This document shows positions 24,149 through 36,503 of a DNA stretch of 64,000 nucleotides, piece after piece. Under the pieces are notes generated by a model. The model ran no database searches. It was not told the DNA's origin and saw only the letters and a list, made by a program, of their open reading frames with translations. Source of the DNA: Brachypodium distachyon (Eukaryota; Streptophyta; Magnoliopsida; Poales; Poaceae); assembly GCF_000005505.3 (NCBI RefSeq), contig NC_016132.3, forward strand, positions 58,790,914 to 58,854,913, given 5' to 3'. Position 1 is the first letter of the stretch. Every line of letters starts with the position of its first letter. Both the position numbers and the translations under genes were made by a program.

Positions 24149-25064
24149 ATTAGAAGGGAATGCAAATTCTTTTGCATTTAAACGTTGTACAGAATTGTAA
24201 AAGGTAGAGTTCAGGAACATGGTATGCAAAGGGATACATCCAAATTAGCAGCAAAACTGTTTTTGAACATTCAAAAGAAATTCCTTTGGTCCCGCTACAC
24301 CATTTACACTTGCTCCAGCACGAACCTACGAATCAGATGTGTTGTCTGGAAATGCATTGACAATGTTTACTTCCAGATAGCAATTACACCAGCATTTTAA
24401 CATCTAAGCTTTTACCCCCCAAAAAACATCTATGACTATGTTACATACGATGGAAAGGCAGGTAAACTAAACAAACACACAATACAAACTATCATTATCG
24501 ATCCGAGCATGCCTCAGAAAAAAGAGTTGTGCTGGCTCGATCTCAAGTCTTGGCACTGCATTAGAAAACTTGTAGGAGTTGCATTTATCAACACCATCTC
24601 ATCCTAACTCATTCATCACTTCATTGAGATAGTCATGACGGTGGGATGTTTATAACCAGATGATCTACAACCCATCCTGCAATTGGCAGTGACCCCCAGC
24701 TGGATGATCTACAACCCATCCTGCAATTGGCAGTGACCCCAGCTGGATAATGGTTCAATTGTTCAGATCCAATAAAGAATAAAGAAATTCAGAAGCATGT
24801 GCATGCATCTGGTAGAAGCGGTACTTTACATGATCCACTCATACATCTGTAGATTTATCAAAACCCGTTAGCAAGCTCATCAAGTACAGAGAGAAAGAGG
24901 AGTGGGAGCTGGTGAGTCAAGATGGGAGACTGAAGTTTGACAGCACTCACCTTCTTTAAGTTTGGAGCAGAGAAGCTCAGCTACAGATTCTTCTACACTA
25001 GGTATGGTCAATAGTAGCAATTCTTACTGGAAGCTTTGTACATTGAAATGTCAAGCCAGAGTGG
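24149..25064. other. Convergent intergenic region
   Basis: The 3' ends of the PPR gene (+) and the large minus-strand gene face each other here. Part is presumably 3' UTR. No coding exon is recognised. It contains the 44-bp tandem duplication listed separately. Confidence 0.5.
24661..24747. repeat. 44-bp tandem duplication
   Basis: A unit starting TGATCTACAACCCATCCTGC and ending CAGCTGGA is repeated head to tail (24661-24704, 24705-24747). It differs only by one C in a C-run. The high identity suggests a recent duplication. Confidence 0.9.
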
Positions 25065-28000
25065 TTACTGAACTCCTAGATCATTTGACAACTGCAATAT
25101 CCCGCGCATTTGAAGGTATGGATTCTCCAAAAGTTTTTCATTGTTACACTGAAGACAACATAAGTAGCATCAGTGCCAAATTAATTTATGAAGGGAATTA
25201 AATTTATTATCGAGCTTGAACTGCCTGAACATATCAGCACGAGGTAATCTAGATAACAGATGCATATAAACAAGATCCCTGTACCTTTCCAAAAAAATTA
25301 ATTTAAATTTCACCCTGATGAGATGAGAAAGGCAAGGAGCATTACCTGTTGAGCCTTTGAAATGAGACTTTGAAGCATCCGTTGGTAGATCTCTGGTTCT
25401 TCTGTCATCATCCTCTGTACATCCAAATTTCATTAGCGAGAAGTGCAATAGAACTATCAGCAAGAAATTAACAACTGCAACAGGCATACCTTCAAAAGAA
25501 AAGCAGCAGAATAATATGCTACCCTTGAGTCTGTATCATCTAGAAGCCCCCTATTGGTGTTGGGTGGAGAAAGGACAAATATCAAGCATTAGCTATGCAC
25601 GACACTTTAACCGACAAAGATATGCAGCTTAGAATAGACTACCTGAAGAACTCATTGCCTTCAACTTCCTTAAGTGCTTCCTGATCCGCTGTGCATTTCC
25701 CAATCAAAAGCAAAAGAAGGGCCGCTCTAATATCTGATGTAGCGCCAGGAATATTGCCTCTACCTGTGCTACCGACAGCAATACCCAATGCAATATCATC
25801 ACTGGCAGCACCTTCAAGTTGCATCAATGGCCAGAAAAACAATGAAGTTGGTACACAGGTTACAAGCTGCATCGGAGCTATTGCAAGACCTCTCAGAAGT
25901 AGTGCTGCCATTGATGTTTCACACAACAAAGTGGATTGATTATTCATGCTTATATCTTGCAATGTCTCATTCCTGCAAAGGTTCTTGGTTCCTGTATTTT
26001 GGTGCGATGCAAGGGTTTCCAAAGGGCTCTCAATGTTCTTAGTTGTACAACCAAAAAGTTGACCAAGGGATTGAAGGCCTCCCAGTTGTATCACATTCGT
26101 GGACGGAAGCCTCAGACATAATTGTGAAAACAACATGTCACACATCTGTATGAGGAAAGTTCAAATTAGAGAGGATTAAATCATAAAGCTCAAGAGTACT
26201 ACTGGTTGATATAGACACGTCATTCCACATCCAACATGGGATCCAAGAGGTAAACAACTACCTTCAGAACTTAAACTGGCTGTAGAACAACTTGCTTTTA
26301 GCAGTTAAACTGGACATTCAGTTTTTAATCAGGGGAGTCAGGTACAAAATTAATTTCAGTTTTTGCAGGTAGAAATTGAAACTTAGAAGCCTATGCTTTG
26401 TTTCAGTTGCCTACGAATATCAACAATGAGATCTTTCTAAGAATCCGCCATCAAGTTCTAGCATGCAAGAATATTGACACTAACACACTAATCCTTATTG
26501 CTAAACGGAATAAGCACAACGACCAAGCAGGTTCATTGCTGTCAATGATTACAGATGTCCACCCCATTAAAAACTAAGAAAGGCTGCCGGTCAGTAACAA
26601 GTTCACAACAGAAAGCAACATGCCAGCCTGACAGCAGAAACTGCTAACTGGGAACTTTATGGGTCGTAATCAGTAACAAGGAATTGTCAACAATGAGAAA
26701 AAATTACGATGTTACTAGTTTTTTTCTAAATATAAATATACCATACATTGCCTCTTGCAAACTTTTAGTTGTGAACTTTCACTTTTTTAAGGCAACTTTA
26801 AAATAAACAATTAAGGGTAGCTTGAAGCACATACGCCAAATGCCTGCTGCACTTGGGTGAAAGAAATTCACCTTTAAGATGTTGATATGGTCTGTCTCAT
26901 TATTTTGAACCACGAGTAACAAAGCACTACTCATAATATCTATAACCACAAAAGCTTTGTCCAGACGATTTTTGCTATGATAAGCAACTGATTGATCTTG
27001 CATGTCACTGTCATCCAATAATAATTTGCAGCGCATCAGAAATTTCTCTAAAACATAAAGAAATCCCCATCTAATGAAGTTGTGTTTTGATTTCAGAAGC
27101 CCACATAGCAGACAAACGGGCAGTGAAACTTCTGAACATGATACGTCTTGGCTGCCAGCCACTTTAATTTCCACTTGGAGCTTTTGGACTTTAGACCAGA
27201 TAGAGCCATCTGTTTCTTCACTAATTTCCGAGAGGAGCAATTCAACTAACCAAATATATCCATGGTGCCTATATGATGAGATTTGTGAGTGAAGAAGCGA
27301 GTGCAAAGTAGCCCAGCAAAGCCTTGCTCTATGTGCAAGATCACCATCTTCACTTCCCTCTTTAATGCTGCTGAAACACTTGAAGGATTTTGTTACTTGG
27401 ATCATGTAAGTAAACTCATTGTCAATCCTTGAAAATGTGCTGACAGTTGCATCAATTTTCCCGATAACCTTTTCTAGAAGCTACAAGTATTGAATTTTTT
27501 TATCAGAACAAACACAGTATTTCAAAGCGAATATCAACGTATATTGCCGTGGTTCGAGACGAAAACATATACTGCAGTTTTTATCATGAAATGAAGTCAA
27601 ATGAACATACTAAGTGTGAATAGCAGAATGTTGCACGATCTACTCGGTTAATTAAATTAACAATGGGGATTCTTGGTGATGACTACCGCATGTTTATGTG
27701 CACGCGTACAGACCTCAGTTGAGATACACATTATAGAGTTGATTACTGGAGCCCTCAATGTTGTGGATGCAACTTACAAGCAATGCACAAGTTCAAACAT
27801 GTTTTCATAGTTAATTTATTTGGTATTAGGTGTTGATACTCTTTTGTATAAACTTGGTCAAACATAAAAAAAGTTTGGCTTCGAACAAAAATTATATGAT
27901 TTATATTGTGGGAAGGAGGGAGCAACTATCTACTCTTAGCTTCATAAAGAGCTGGTTGTGCTCAATCCACATTTATCACATACTAGTACCATATAGTAAC

Positions 28001-31000
28001 ATATAGTCAAAGGCATATTACCACATTTAATTGCTCGTATTCTGCTGACTGTGATAATGCCGCAGATATAGCTTTTGTCAGCATGTCCCCAACACCTTCA
28101 ACGCCATGCTTCACGGATATATAGAATGCCTCTGGGGCATCAGCAGATGCAAGAAGGGAGGCGAGGGGCTGAGCATCATCATAAGTATATGTTGAAAGAC
28201 TGCCAGCCAAGCATGTTTCATTTATCTGATGCAGTACGTAATCAAAAAGGACAAAGAACAAATCCCGCTTCTCTTCTGCTGAGTTAGCTCGTGAATACTG
28301 TAAATGACCAGAAATTGCATTTATTAATAACTAGACATAATATTGTGGAAATGCCCATCCTGCTATCCACATAAGGGTCACTAGATGCAGAAACATTTGT
28401 TATTTCACGAAAAAATTCCTATCTATGTTGAGCTATTGCCTGAGGTTTGAGGAGCTTGGAACAATGGACAGCACAGCATGCTGAACTGGGGTTCCGATTG
28501 CATATGGTTGCAGTCAGCAATCGCAACCAGGATAGTCAATCCTGTCCATTCCGGACGTTTGACCAGAAATTGAGACAAACCAATGTTGTATTTGGCCTCT
28601 CATTTTATGGAACAGAATGGGATATTCCAGATAGTACTGGAATGGGATAGATAAGGTTAGCTAGCTAGGACATGACAGTGATGCGCTAGTGGAGACTGAC
28701 AATTGAACAGGTGATCCATATTCCTATGGATCTTCGGGTCTATTGTTCACTTGTACTTTCTGCACAACTGAGATAGCAAGATGATAATATGTTACAGTAG
28801 AATAGACAAAGTGCTCAGCTGTCAACATCCATGCATGAAACAGCAAAATCCAACTAAATATAAGGGTAATACCTCAAGACAGATATAGTCAACTCCACCA
28901 AGAAGATCTATCCGTTCTGGAGCAAACTGTGTATCAAGGGCACTGCTCTGAGTTTCATCTGTTACTTGGTACAGCATATTTGTCAGCATGCAAATGAGCT
29001 TACTGTGCACTACTTTTGCCCATGAATGTTCCACACTAATCTCAAGAAGAGTTTTAACAACCTGCTCATGATTAAAAAAAAAAAGGCAAATAAGTTCTCA
29101 GGCCCTTGTGAGCAAGAAATAGCACAATTTACATCTTTTAGAAACCTTTCGCAGACCGAGATCAAACTGGCTTATCATATGTCAAATATATGAGAAAAAA
29201 CCTGACTACATGCATCAAAGCCATAAAGAAGCAGAAGAAGCAGTCCAAGTGCATTTCACAGCCTGCTATGGCAGAAAAATCTTATGCTGGAAGCCTGGAA
29301 TACCATTCTACACCAAGATATCAGAAACACGTCAACAAGACGACGACAACAATAGCAATAATCTACTAAAACCTGTAATTCAGTAACGCTGCTAGTTGTT
29401 GTTTTCATTTTTCATTAATACATTTGCGTAATACACAAATACTCCCTCCGATCCATAATAAGTGTCTCAGATTTTGTACTAACTTAGTACAAAGTTGTAC
29501 TCCCTCCGTCCCATATTAAGTGACGGAATATTACATGTATCTAGACGCTTTTTGGGTATAGATACATCCATATTTGGGCAAATTTGAGTCACTTCATATG
29601 GGAAGGAGGGAGTACTAAATCTGATACACTTATTATGGATTGGAGGGAGTAGTGGAAAACAAAAGTGTACGTGTATTGTCTAGTAAGCTGAAATTCATAG
29701 TGCTCAACTGATATATGTTTAGCTTGAATGAGACATAAAATGTGTACAGTTTGAACTACAACTCCAATATTCACCATACCAATCTTCAGCACTTAACTTC
29801 TATATAGTCCAAAGGCACGTGAATAACAGGATTGAAAAAATGGGAACAGATAGAGTCCAAGCACACTGTTCAAGAGAATGAGTACATAAACTCATAAAGA
29901 AAGATGTGTTTCTTTACCCTTATGTCCAAACCTCCAAGTCTGCTCCGGATGATTTTCCCTCCATCGCAAACAAAGTAAAACAGACAACTTAAAGCTGATG
30001 CCCATACTATCTCTTGTCGCTCTTCCATCTACAAAACCAAGAAGATCATATAAAGCTATCATATGTATCAGCCTAGCATAAATAGGAGCTGTCAGTGAAG
30101 AACTTAAAGATGTAGAAAAATATTAGAGGCCTAAATGAATACGAAATTCAATATTCTAACCACCTGAACTAAGAGAAGAAGAACTTCAAATAGTATTTTC
30201 AGAAGCCAGGACTCAAACTGATCGATAGCAGGGCTAAACTGATCGATAGCAGGGCTAATCCTCTGCTCTTCTTCAGGTTCTGCTGCCTTCTGTTCATCCA
30301 TACTTGGTCCGTACTCGTTCAGATAAGAGTTATTTGCAGTTTCACCTTTTTCAACAGGTGGTGCGTTATAAACTATCATAGGCTCCAGCAGGTGCGCATG
30401 AATCCCAAGGTTTAGAATAAGATCAAAAGCCTTTGTTCTTGCAGGCGATTTTTGAGAGCTCAGCATACCCTGGAACATAAAAAAATATTAGAAATATTTC
30501 ACATGTTCCTTTTTGGGATGCATACATGTAAAGAGTATAACACCTCGAGCATATAAAGTGTCAGAGGAGCTGCAGCCTCAGGATCCATCATATACCTGAA
30601 CCAAACAAAACATAATCATTAAAACACAAAACAACTGTAGTTCTATGGTTTCAAAGGTAGTTTTAGCACCAAATCGAGATAAGTATAGTTTCTACGATTT
30701 TGAGAAAAACATTTGCTCACATGTCACATCTTGCAAGAATTGTACTTTGATGCATAAACCTCTGCACCATTACAATGTAACTAAATTACTGGAACCACTT
30801 ATTTTGGTAAAAAGAACTATGGTAAACATGGAAATCTTTAGTACACATACATCAGCCCAAAAATAGAAGTTAATAATTACAAAAGCAAAGCATCGAGCAA
30901 GCTGACAACACAAGAAAAAAAACACATGCTTATACGATAAAATAAATAGCAGAACAATATGCAATTCAGACAAATAAGAATAACATGGCAGATCATGTCA

Positions 31001-34000
31001 CTTAGAGATTTATGTATTAAACTATACTATCAGTTCACAATGGTTCGTGAGGCCTGAAATCTGCAGTAATAAGAGTACTACCTCTAATGGAAGCAAACAG
31101 CAGATTAAAAAATAACGAAAATATGCCAACACAATTCCAGGGGAAAAAAAATCTTGAGAGCATTCATCAATCTGTGAACTGGACAAAGAATGAAAAAGGG
31201 TGTAAGATTATATACATGTCAATGACGAGTTTAATGAGGACACTGAACGCCACATCCGCTGAAGGTTGCCGGCTCTGGGTGGTCAATCTTGATGGAGCAT
31301 TGAACTGATTTGCATTTGAAGTTATTTCTGAACAAACTTCAGCTATGACTTCAGATATTTCAGCAGGGTTCAATCTTAAGGGTTGCTGCTCACTATTGAA
31401 CAAAGGTACCACAATGAGCAGCCAATGCATGTAAGCACATTGTTAGACATGATCGTAAGTTCGTAACACATTCATAAACACGTGAAACTCAAGCTGAATC
31501 ATGGTATCCCTACTATCTAGCTAACACTAGTACTAAATGGTTTCACTGGGGCTTATTGTATGACGTACTATAAATGGACAAATGTTTCACAGATGGAAAA
31601 TGAGAGTTATGTGACAAAATACAATTTTGAATTTCTATACTGCCTTGTTAACGAAGTACAGATTATTGTCAGAGCCCCATCACCATCAAAATGCATGTCT
31701 AGCTATTTTTTTTCTTCTTTCTCTATATCATGGTTGTGATGGTAGAAAATTGGTTCAGCCATAATTAACTCAGGATATTTCAAGTTCAGTGATGCAACGA
31801 TGATTTTACAAAGTACATTTACACTTCAATATATACAGTCCTGTACAAAATGCTATGCTAGATCCTAGATTATATGCAAAGTAAATAAATGAAATAAGGA
31901 AATACCTGTAGTGCCTATACTGAAAAAGGGGGCGTGCTCGAGGCTGGTATGTGTTTGCAGGTATGTTCATCCTACAAAAGAGTAGATTTTTCCCCATGTA
32001 AGACCTTTTCTATTCATTTTATTAATCTCAATAATTTAACAGCTTCGCAATAATGACTTTGTTCATAATGATATGTCAACACAGACAAAAAAGTTTTTCT
32101 CAAAATACAAATTTCATCAAGTTCACAACTAGAAATATCGACTACACTAATGGGAAGAAAATTTTCATATGAGCAAACTTTGAACAGCATTTTAAAAGTC
32201 AAGATAACCTTCTCAAAAAAACTGGAAAGGAAAAGGGACAGGGAAGGGAAGGAGGAATGTGTTTGAAGCATGCAAGGAAACCTATGCTATCATCACAACT
32301 TAGTATCGGTATACATGAACAAAAAAACGTACCAAACTTGACTTGGGCCCGATTTCATGCGTTTTGAGGCGGTTATTGCTTTCAAATGACCCTGTGATGA
32401 AGCATAAGTACTAGCTGTAGAAGTTGAAGGTTGCAACAAATCAATATCGGGAAATTCCTGGATAACAGAATATTTCCATTGTTGATCATTGATCTTTGCC
32501 TCCATATCTCCTACTAGAAGGGCTGCAGCACCAACTTCAAGAAAACCCTGTGTATGAAAATCTTGAAGGCCTGCAAACTCATTGCTGGTGATAAAGGAAA
32601 CAAACAATGCAGTCAGTGTTTGCAAGACTATTAGTATCATACTTCTAAATTCCATTCCAGCCAGAATGACTGGGATGCTTCATTCCAGCCAGAGTGACAA
32701 GAAAACCCATACAAAACACTGACCTTAAACAATAAGCACAAGAGAAATACCTTTCTTTGGCAGAATTCGATGCTTGTCGTTCACCATGTACATGCCATCG
32801 CCAGTTTAAAATGTCAAAGGATATATACTTGATATCATACCCATGCTCTCCCCCATCAACCTTTTCGCTTGCTGATGATATTAAATCGGAAGGAGTATGG
32901 CTTTCCTTTGATTCAAGATGTTCTCTGTTGGTAATAACTTCTGGAGTCAACTGAGACACTAAGGACTTATTCAAAAATGACGAAAGTGAAGGAAGTGATT
33001 GTTTTGTAGGATTTGATATAACGGATTGAGGGAATGACAGCTTTGGAATATGCCTTGCAACTAACAAGCGGACATAGTTTAAAGATTTCACAAGAGACGC
33101 GGAAGCAAAGTTTGATATTGGTGGGGCAGCATGAGAGGAATTTGGCAAAGCCGCTGATGATACAAGAGTCTGGCCAAATGATGATGTTCTGTGACTTGCC
33201 ACCGGGTCATACTTTACTATTGTATTTGCACAAAAGAGATCGATCTGACGTAGTGTCTGCACCCTTGGAATATACCTTGGAATGCAAAATTGTATAGTGT
33301 ATTAGTGTTAGTGCAAGCAATTTTCGAGAAGAAGTACAGTACTCTGGCAAGGGACACTCCGCTTACCTAATAAGATATCTCTTTAACAATGCCACACATC
33401 TTGGGACAACCGCTGGGCTGGTTGAAAACATTGTCCATGTTAGGAAAAGGAGTAAAATCATACATATTCTATTTTAAGAAGCACCATAGAAAATGCAGAT
33501 CAAAGAGTCAAGATGCACCAATAAATTGTGAATAATTTCCCTCTCCGATTTCTATTAAAGAAACCAGGGTTCTACATGAGAATAATTCCAAGTATTCCAT
33601 ATTTTCATTCGTTTTGATTATGCCATAGAGGAACAAGCAAAATAATTGGAGCTTATGACTTACGACACAAGGCTAGATAAGTTTCTTAAGAATAATGCAG
33701 GAGCTACATATAATCCACATAAGCGCAATATGGTGGACAATCAAAAGGTATTCCCCCCTTCTAACTTAAAATGGAGGGGGTGGGGGGGGGGGGGGGGAGG
33801 TAGAAAAGGCATTGAAATATCAAAGCTGAAAGCATACCTGCGATCTCTTTCTGCAACAGCATGGTCAATCAGGACATTGTAAGCCATATCAATGGTTGAT
33901 AGATTGGCTATATAATCCTGCCAGTATATGATCACCTCATTAAGAAATGGCATATGTACGAAATGACTTGACGTATACCAAGTAAAAAGAATACTAGTGA

Positions 34001-35091
34001 ATTAGAAAACTTTGTTTGTGTCCAACGCTTACAACACAGACAGCTGTAACAGACAAAGCAGAGAACCTAAATATGCTGGGCAGTGATGGATCATAACGGA
34101 TATACCAAACAATTAATAAAGCGAGCGACAAAGCAGCGATACTAACATATGGTAAGAAGAATGTAATTAAGAATGAGAATTGATAAATAAAATGTCCAAA
34201 TGCTGATAATCGTAACGTATAAACTGCCTTTACCTTGCATCTTCATTATCGTTTCACTGGAAGGAGATGGTAAGGTTTAATCCACCACCAAAATAGGCCA
34301 TAACAGCCTGTTAGTAGCCTTAAATAAACGACACGTGTTCCGTTCACGGATCATGCAGCCATAAATACAAGAATTGGTCAATGAGTACGCGACAAGTTCC
34401 GTAATGACGCCCCCTGGGCAAGGATTGTCTCTTAGCGCCACTGAAATAAGCTGGGGTCACGTTTCAAATTACTAGACCTATAGATGCAAATTCTGCGTGT
34501 TGTTCGATGGATTTATGCGGCGTAGCACTGGCATCGCACACGGCAAAGCAAATTGAGGAGCTCCATAGGGCGCCGGTGACTCGGCGATGTATCTCAGGGC
34601 AGCAAACAGCGGCGAGCATTGCCAAATCAAACCATTTGCAGCTTGCTTGACGTGATCCGGAGCTATGTAGGCGGGGCATTGCAGGCGTGCGAGGGGCTAA
34701 AACGAATGTTGACAGGATTTAAAGGGAGACCGGGAGGGAGGGAGGGACTGACCCGTAGAGTCCGGGACGCCTCGGTGGCGGCGGAGGCGGCGGCGGCGGG
34801 CGGGCCGTGGGTGTGCGGCGCGGGCGGGGAGAGGCAGTCGGCGACGGCCCTGCGGAGCGGCTCGGGCGGCTTCCGCGCGGAGGTGACGCCGGAGAAGGAC
34901 GGCGCGGTGGACATGGACCGCGGCGGCCGCTGCGGGGGCACCACGGAAGCGGCGGCGGCCGCCAACGCCGCCGCCGACGACGACCCCGCCACCCCCGCGT
35001 CGTAGTAGTGGCGGCTGCTGCTGCTGCTGCCGGCGGCGGCAGCGGCGGCGGTGGCAGCGGCCCGCTTGGACGGCGCGTCGCGGCGCCGCAT
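25065..35091 (-). CDS. Conserved plant protein of unknown function, ~1249 aa (At3g12590-like)
   Basis: Seventeen exons, in order 34753-35091, 33838-33917, 33367-33417, 32751-33275, 32333-32584, 31906-31971, 31216-31392, 30544-30595, 30164-30469, 29918-30028, 28873-29061, 28022-28297, 26872-27480, 25643-26145, 25490-25550, 25346-25414 and 25065-25148. All junctions are GT-AG and in phase, totalling 3750 nt. The first in-frame ATG is at 35091; the frame extends to 35151 only from a TTG. The N-terminus is Ala/Ser-rich, followed by IDMAYNVLIDHAVAERDR, VVPRCVALLKRYLIRYIPR and long helical stretches. The C-terminus is ENPYLQMRGILQLSNDLG. I recognise the family as large, conserved, uncharacterised plant proteins like Arabidopsis At3g12590, probably alpha-solenoid. 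No catalytic motif or membrane segment stands out, so I do not assign a function. Confidence 0.85.
29442..29649. mobile_element. Stowaway MITE (outer) in an intron
   Basis: The left end CTCCCTCCGATCCATAATAA and right end TTATTATGGATTGGAGGGAG are inverted repeats flanked by TA (29440-29441 and 29650-29651). This is the signature of Stowaway elements of the Tc1/mariner superfamily. It lies in intron 10 of the large minus-strand gene and is split by a second Stowaway. Confidence 0.88.
29500..29612. mobile_element. Stowaway MITE (inner, nested)
   Basis: CTCCCTCCGTCCCATATTAA at the left and TTCATATGGGAAGGAGGGAG at the right form inverted termini flanked by TA duplications (29498-29499, 29613-29614). 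It sits inside the outer Stowaway, so it inserted later. The 113-bp size and GACGCTTTTTGGGTATAGAT-like core resemble Pooideae Stowaways. Confidence 0.88.
33782..33797 (+). repeat. 16-G homopolymer tract
   Basis: Sixteen consecutive G residues, preceded by GGAGGGGGT, lie in intron 2 of the large minus-strand gene. The length is prone to polymerase slippage and sequencing error, and the tract could form a quadruplex. Confidence 0.8.
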
Positions 35092-36498
35092 CCTTCTGCG
35101 GAGGCCCGTGACAGCAGGTGGCGAGATCTCCTCCGATGGGTCTGGTGGCAAACCCTAGGCAGGCAGGGCAGGGCAGTCCTCGGCGTCGCCAGTCAGTCCG
35201 CGCGGAGGAGCATTCGGGAGAGCCAGCCAGTCGTCTCTGGCCTCTCCTGCAGGGATCAGGGTGCAGGGATCGTTCCTTCTTCTCGGGTGGCTGGTCGTCT
35301 GGGGAAGAAGAAGAAGAAGGCCTCTCCTGCAGTCTGTGGGCTAGCTCCCTCCTAGCTGGTTGCCTGGTTTGCCAGAATTTTATTTATGTTTGTGAAAACC
35401 AGCTCTAAAGAACAAAACAAGAAAAAAATGGTTTTTATCTTTATCGAAAATTGACGTATTTTGTTTCGTTAGAACAAGCATGTCTTAACAAAACAAAAGG
35501 AGGGAGCAGTAGTATTATACTCCTTCCTTCTAAAAAGGCTTTGACCAATAATAATTCATTAGTATGTCATCTGTATGATAAGAAACCACGTTTATCAGGA
35601 AGAACTTGATGACAAATTTAATGTGTTAAAAACACATGTTGATAAAATAATCCTTGGTCAAAACGTTTTTTTCCAAACGGAACCAAACATCCAAACCTTT
35701 GTGAAAAGGAGAGAGTATTATCCAAAATGAAAATTTTCAGTTTCAGATTCTTGCCCACTGAAAATTTGCCCCACTTAACTTTTTTATCCATCTATTGTTA
35801 TACATACTTACCACAGTATATACCCAAGCCACTGAGATGCTATATACTTTCCGTTGTTAAACACATACACTATATGGTACTACATGTTGTCATTGTGTCC
35901 GTCATGTTGTACGTACATAGTGGTTTTATTTATCTCTCATCATGGTAGCATTAGAGGTTTGTTCTTCCATTTAAGATTGATATCCGTTTTTTATTTGATT
36001 TCTAGTAGTTGCGAAAATGTTCTAACGGGCCAGCCATCCTATATAATATAGCCCGCTCGGCCCACGGACCTGCTTCCCATCGAACCCGAGACGGCCCATA
36101 ACCCAATAAACTATCCTACCCGTGGTCGCAGTCTATAGACAGCCTGCCCGACTCTGACGTCTGCTCCTCTTATCCCGCTCTGGCCAAGGCCGTGCGAGCA
36201 GTGGCTGCCAAGGGCCTCTTCCTTGGGGCTCTGTGTTGCATTCGTGGCTCCGTTTGCCAATTAAGGATACATATACTAGGTTTGTAGGAATGCAAAACAT
36301 ATGAATAGGAAAAATCGTATGAATAGAATAGAAAACCATACGCAAAAGTGAGAATTGAAAAACAGAATCGGCGGCTCCAGATGCTGTGATCGCCGTCAGC
36401 CAGGGAGGCAACTCTGGATGGACGTACGAGGAGATGGCATATATATTCCGATGCGGCGGAGACAGTGGACATGAACTCCACATCCCGCTGGCGACCAA
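35092..36498. other. Upstream region of the large minus-strand gene, with MITE remnant
   Basis: The first ~250 bp probably hold the promoter and 5' UTR of the minus-strand gene. A Stowaway-like element with TA at both ends and termini CTCCTTCCTTCTAAAAAGG and GTGAAAAGGAGAGAG spans about 35521-35716. Near 36050-36100 there are several GGCCCA motifs (site II type), which may belong to the promoter of the NOP-like pseudogene farther right. No coding region is seen. Confidence 0.5.
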
Positions 36499-36503
36499 GA
36501 TTT

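Noticed and set aside
35092..35151. Extension of the large minus-strand protein by 20 residues to 35151
   Set aside because: The upstream codon at 35151 is TTG and a stop (TAG) lies two codons farther up. The first ATG in frame is at 35091.
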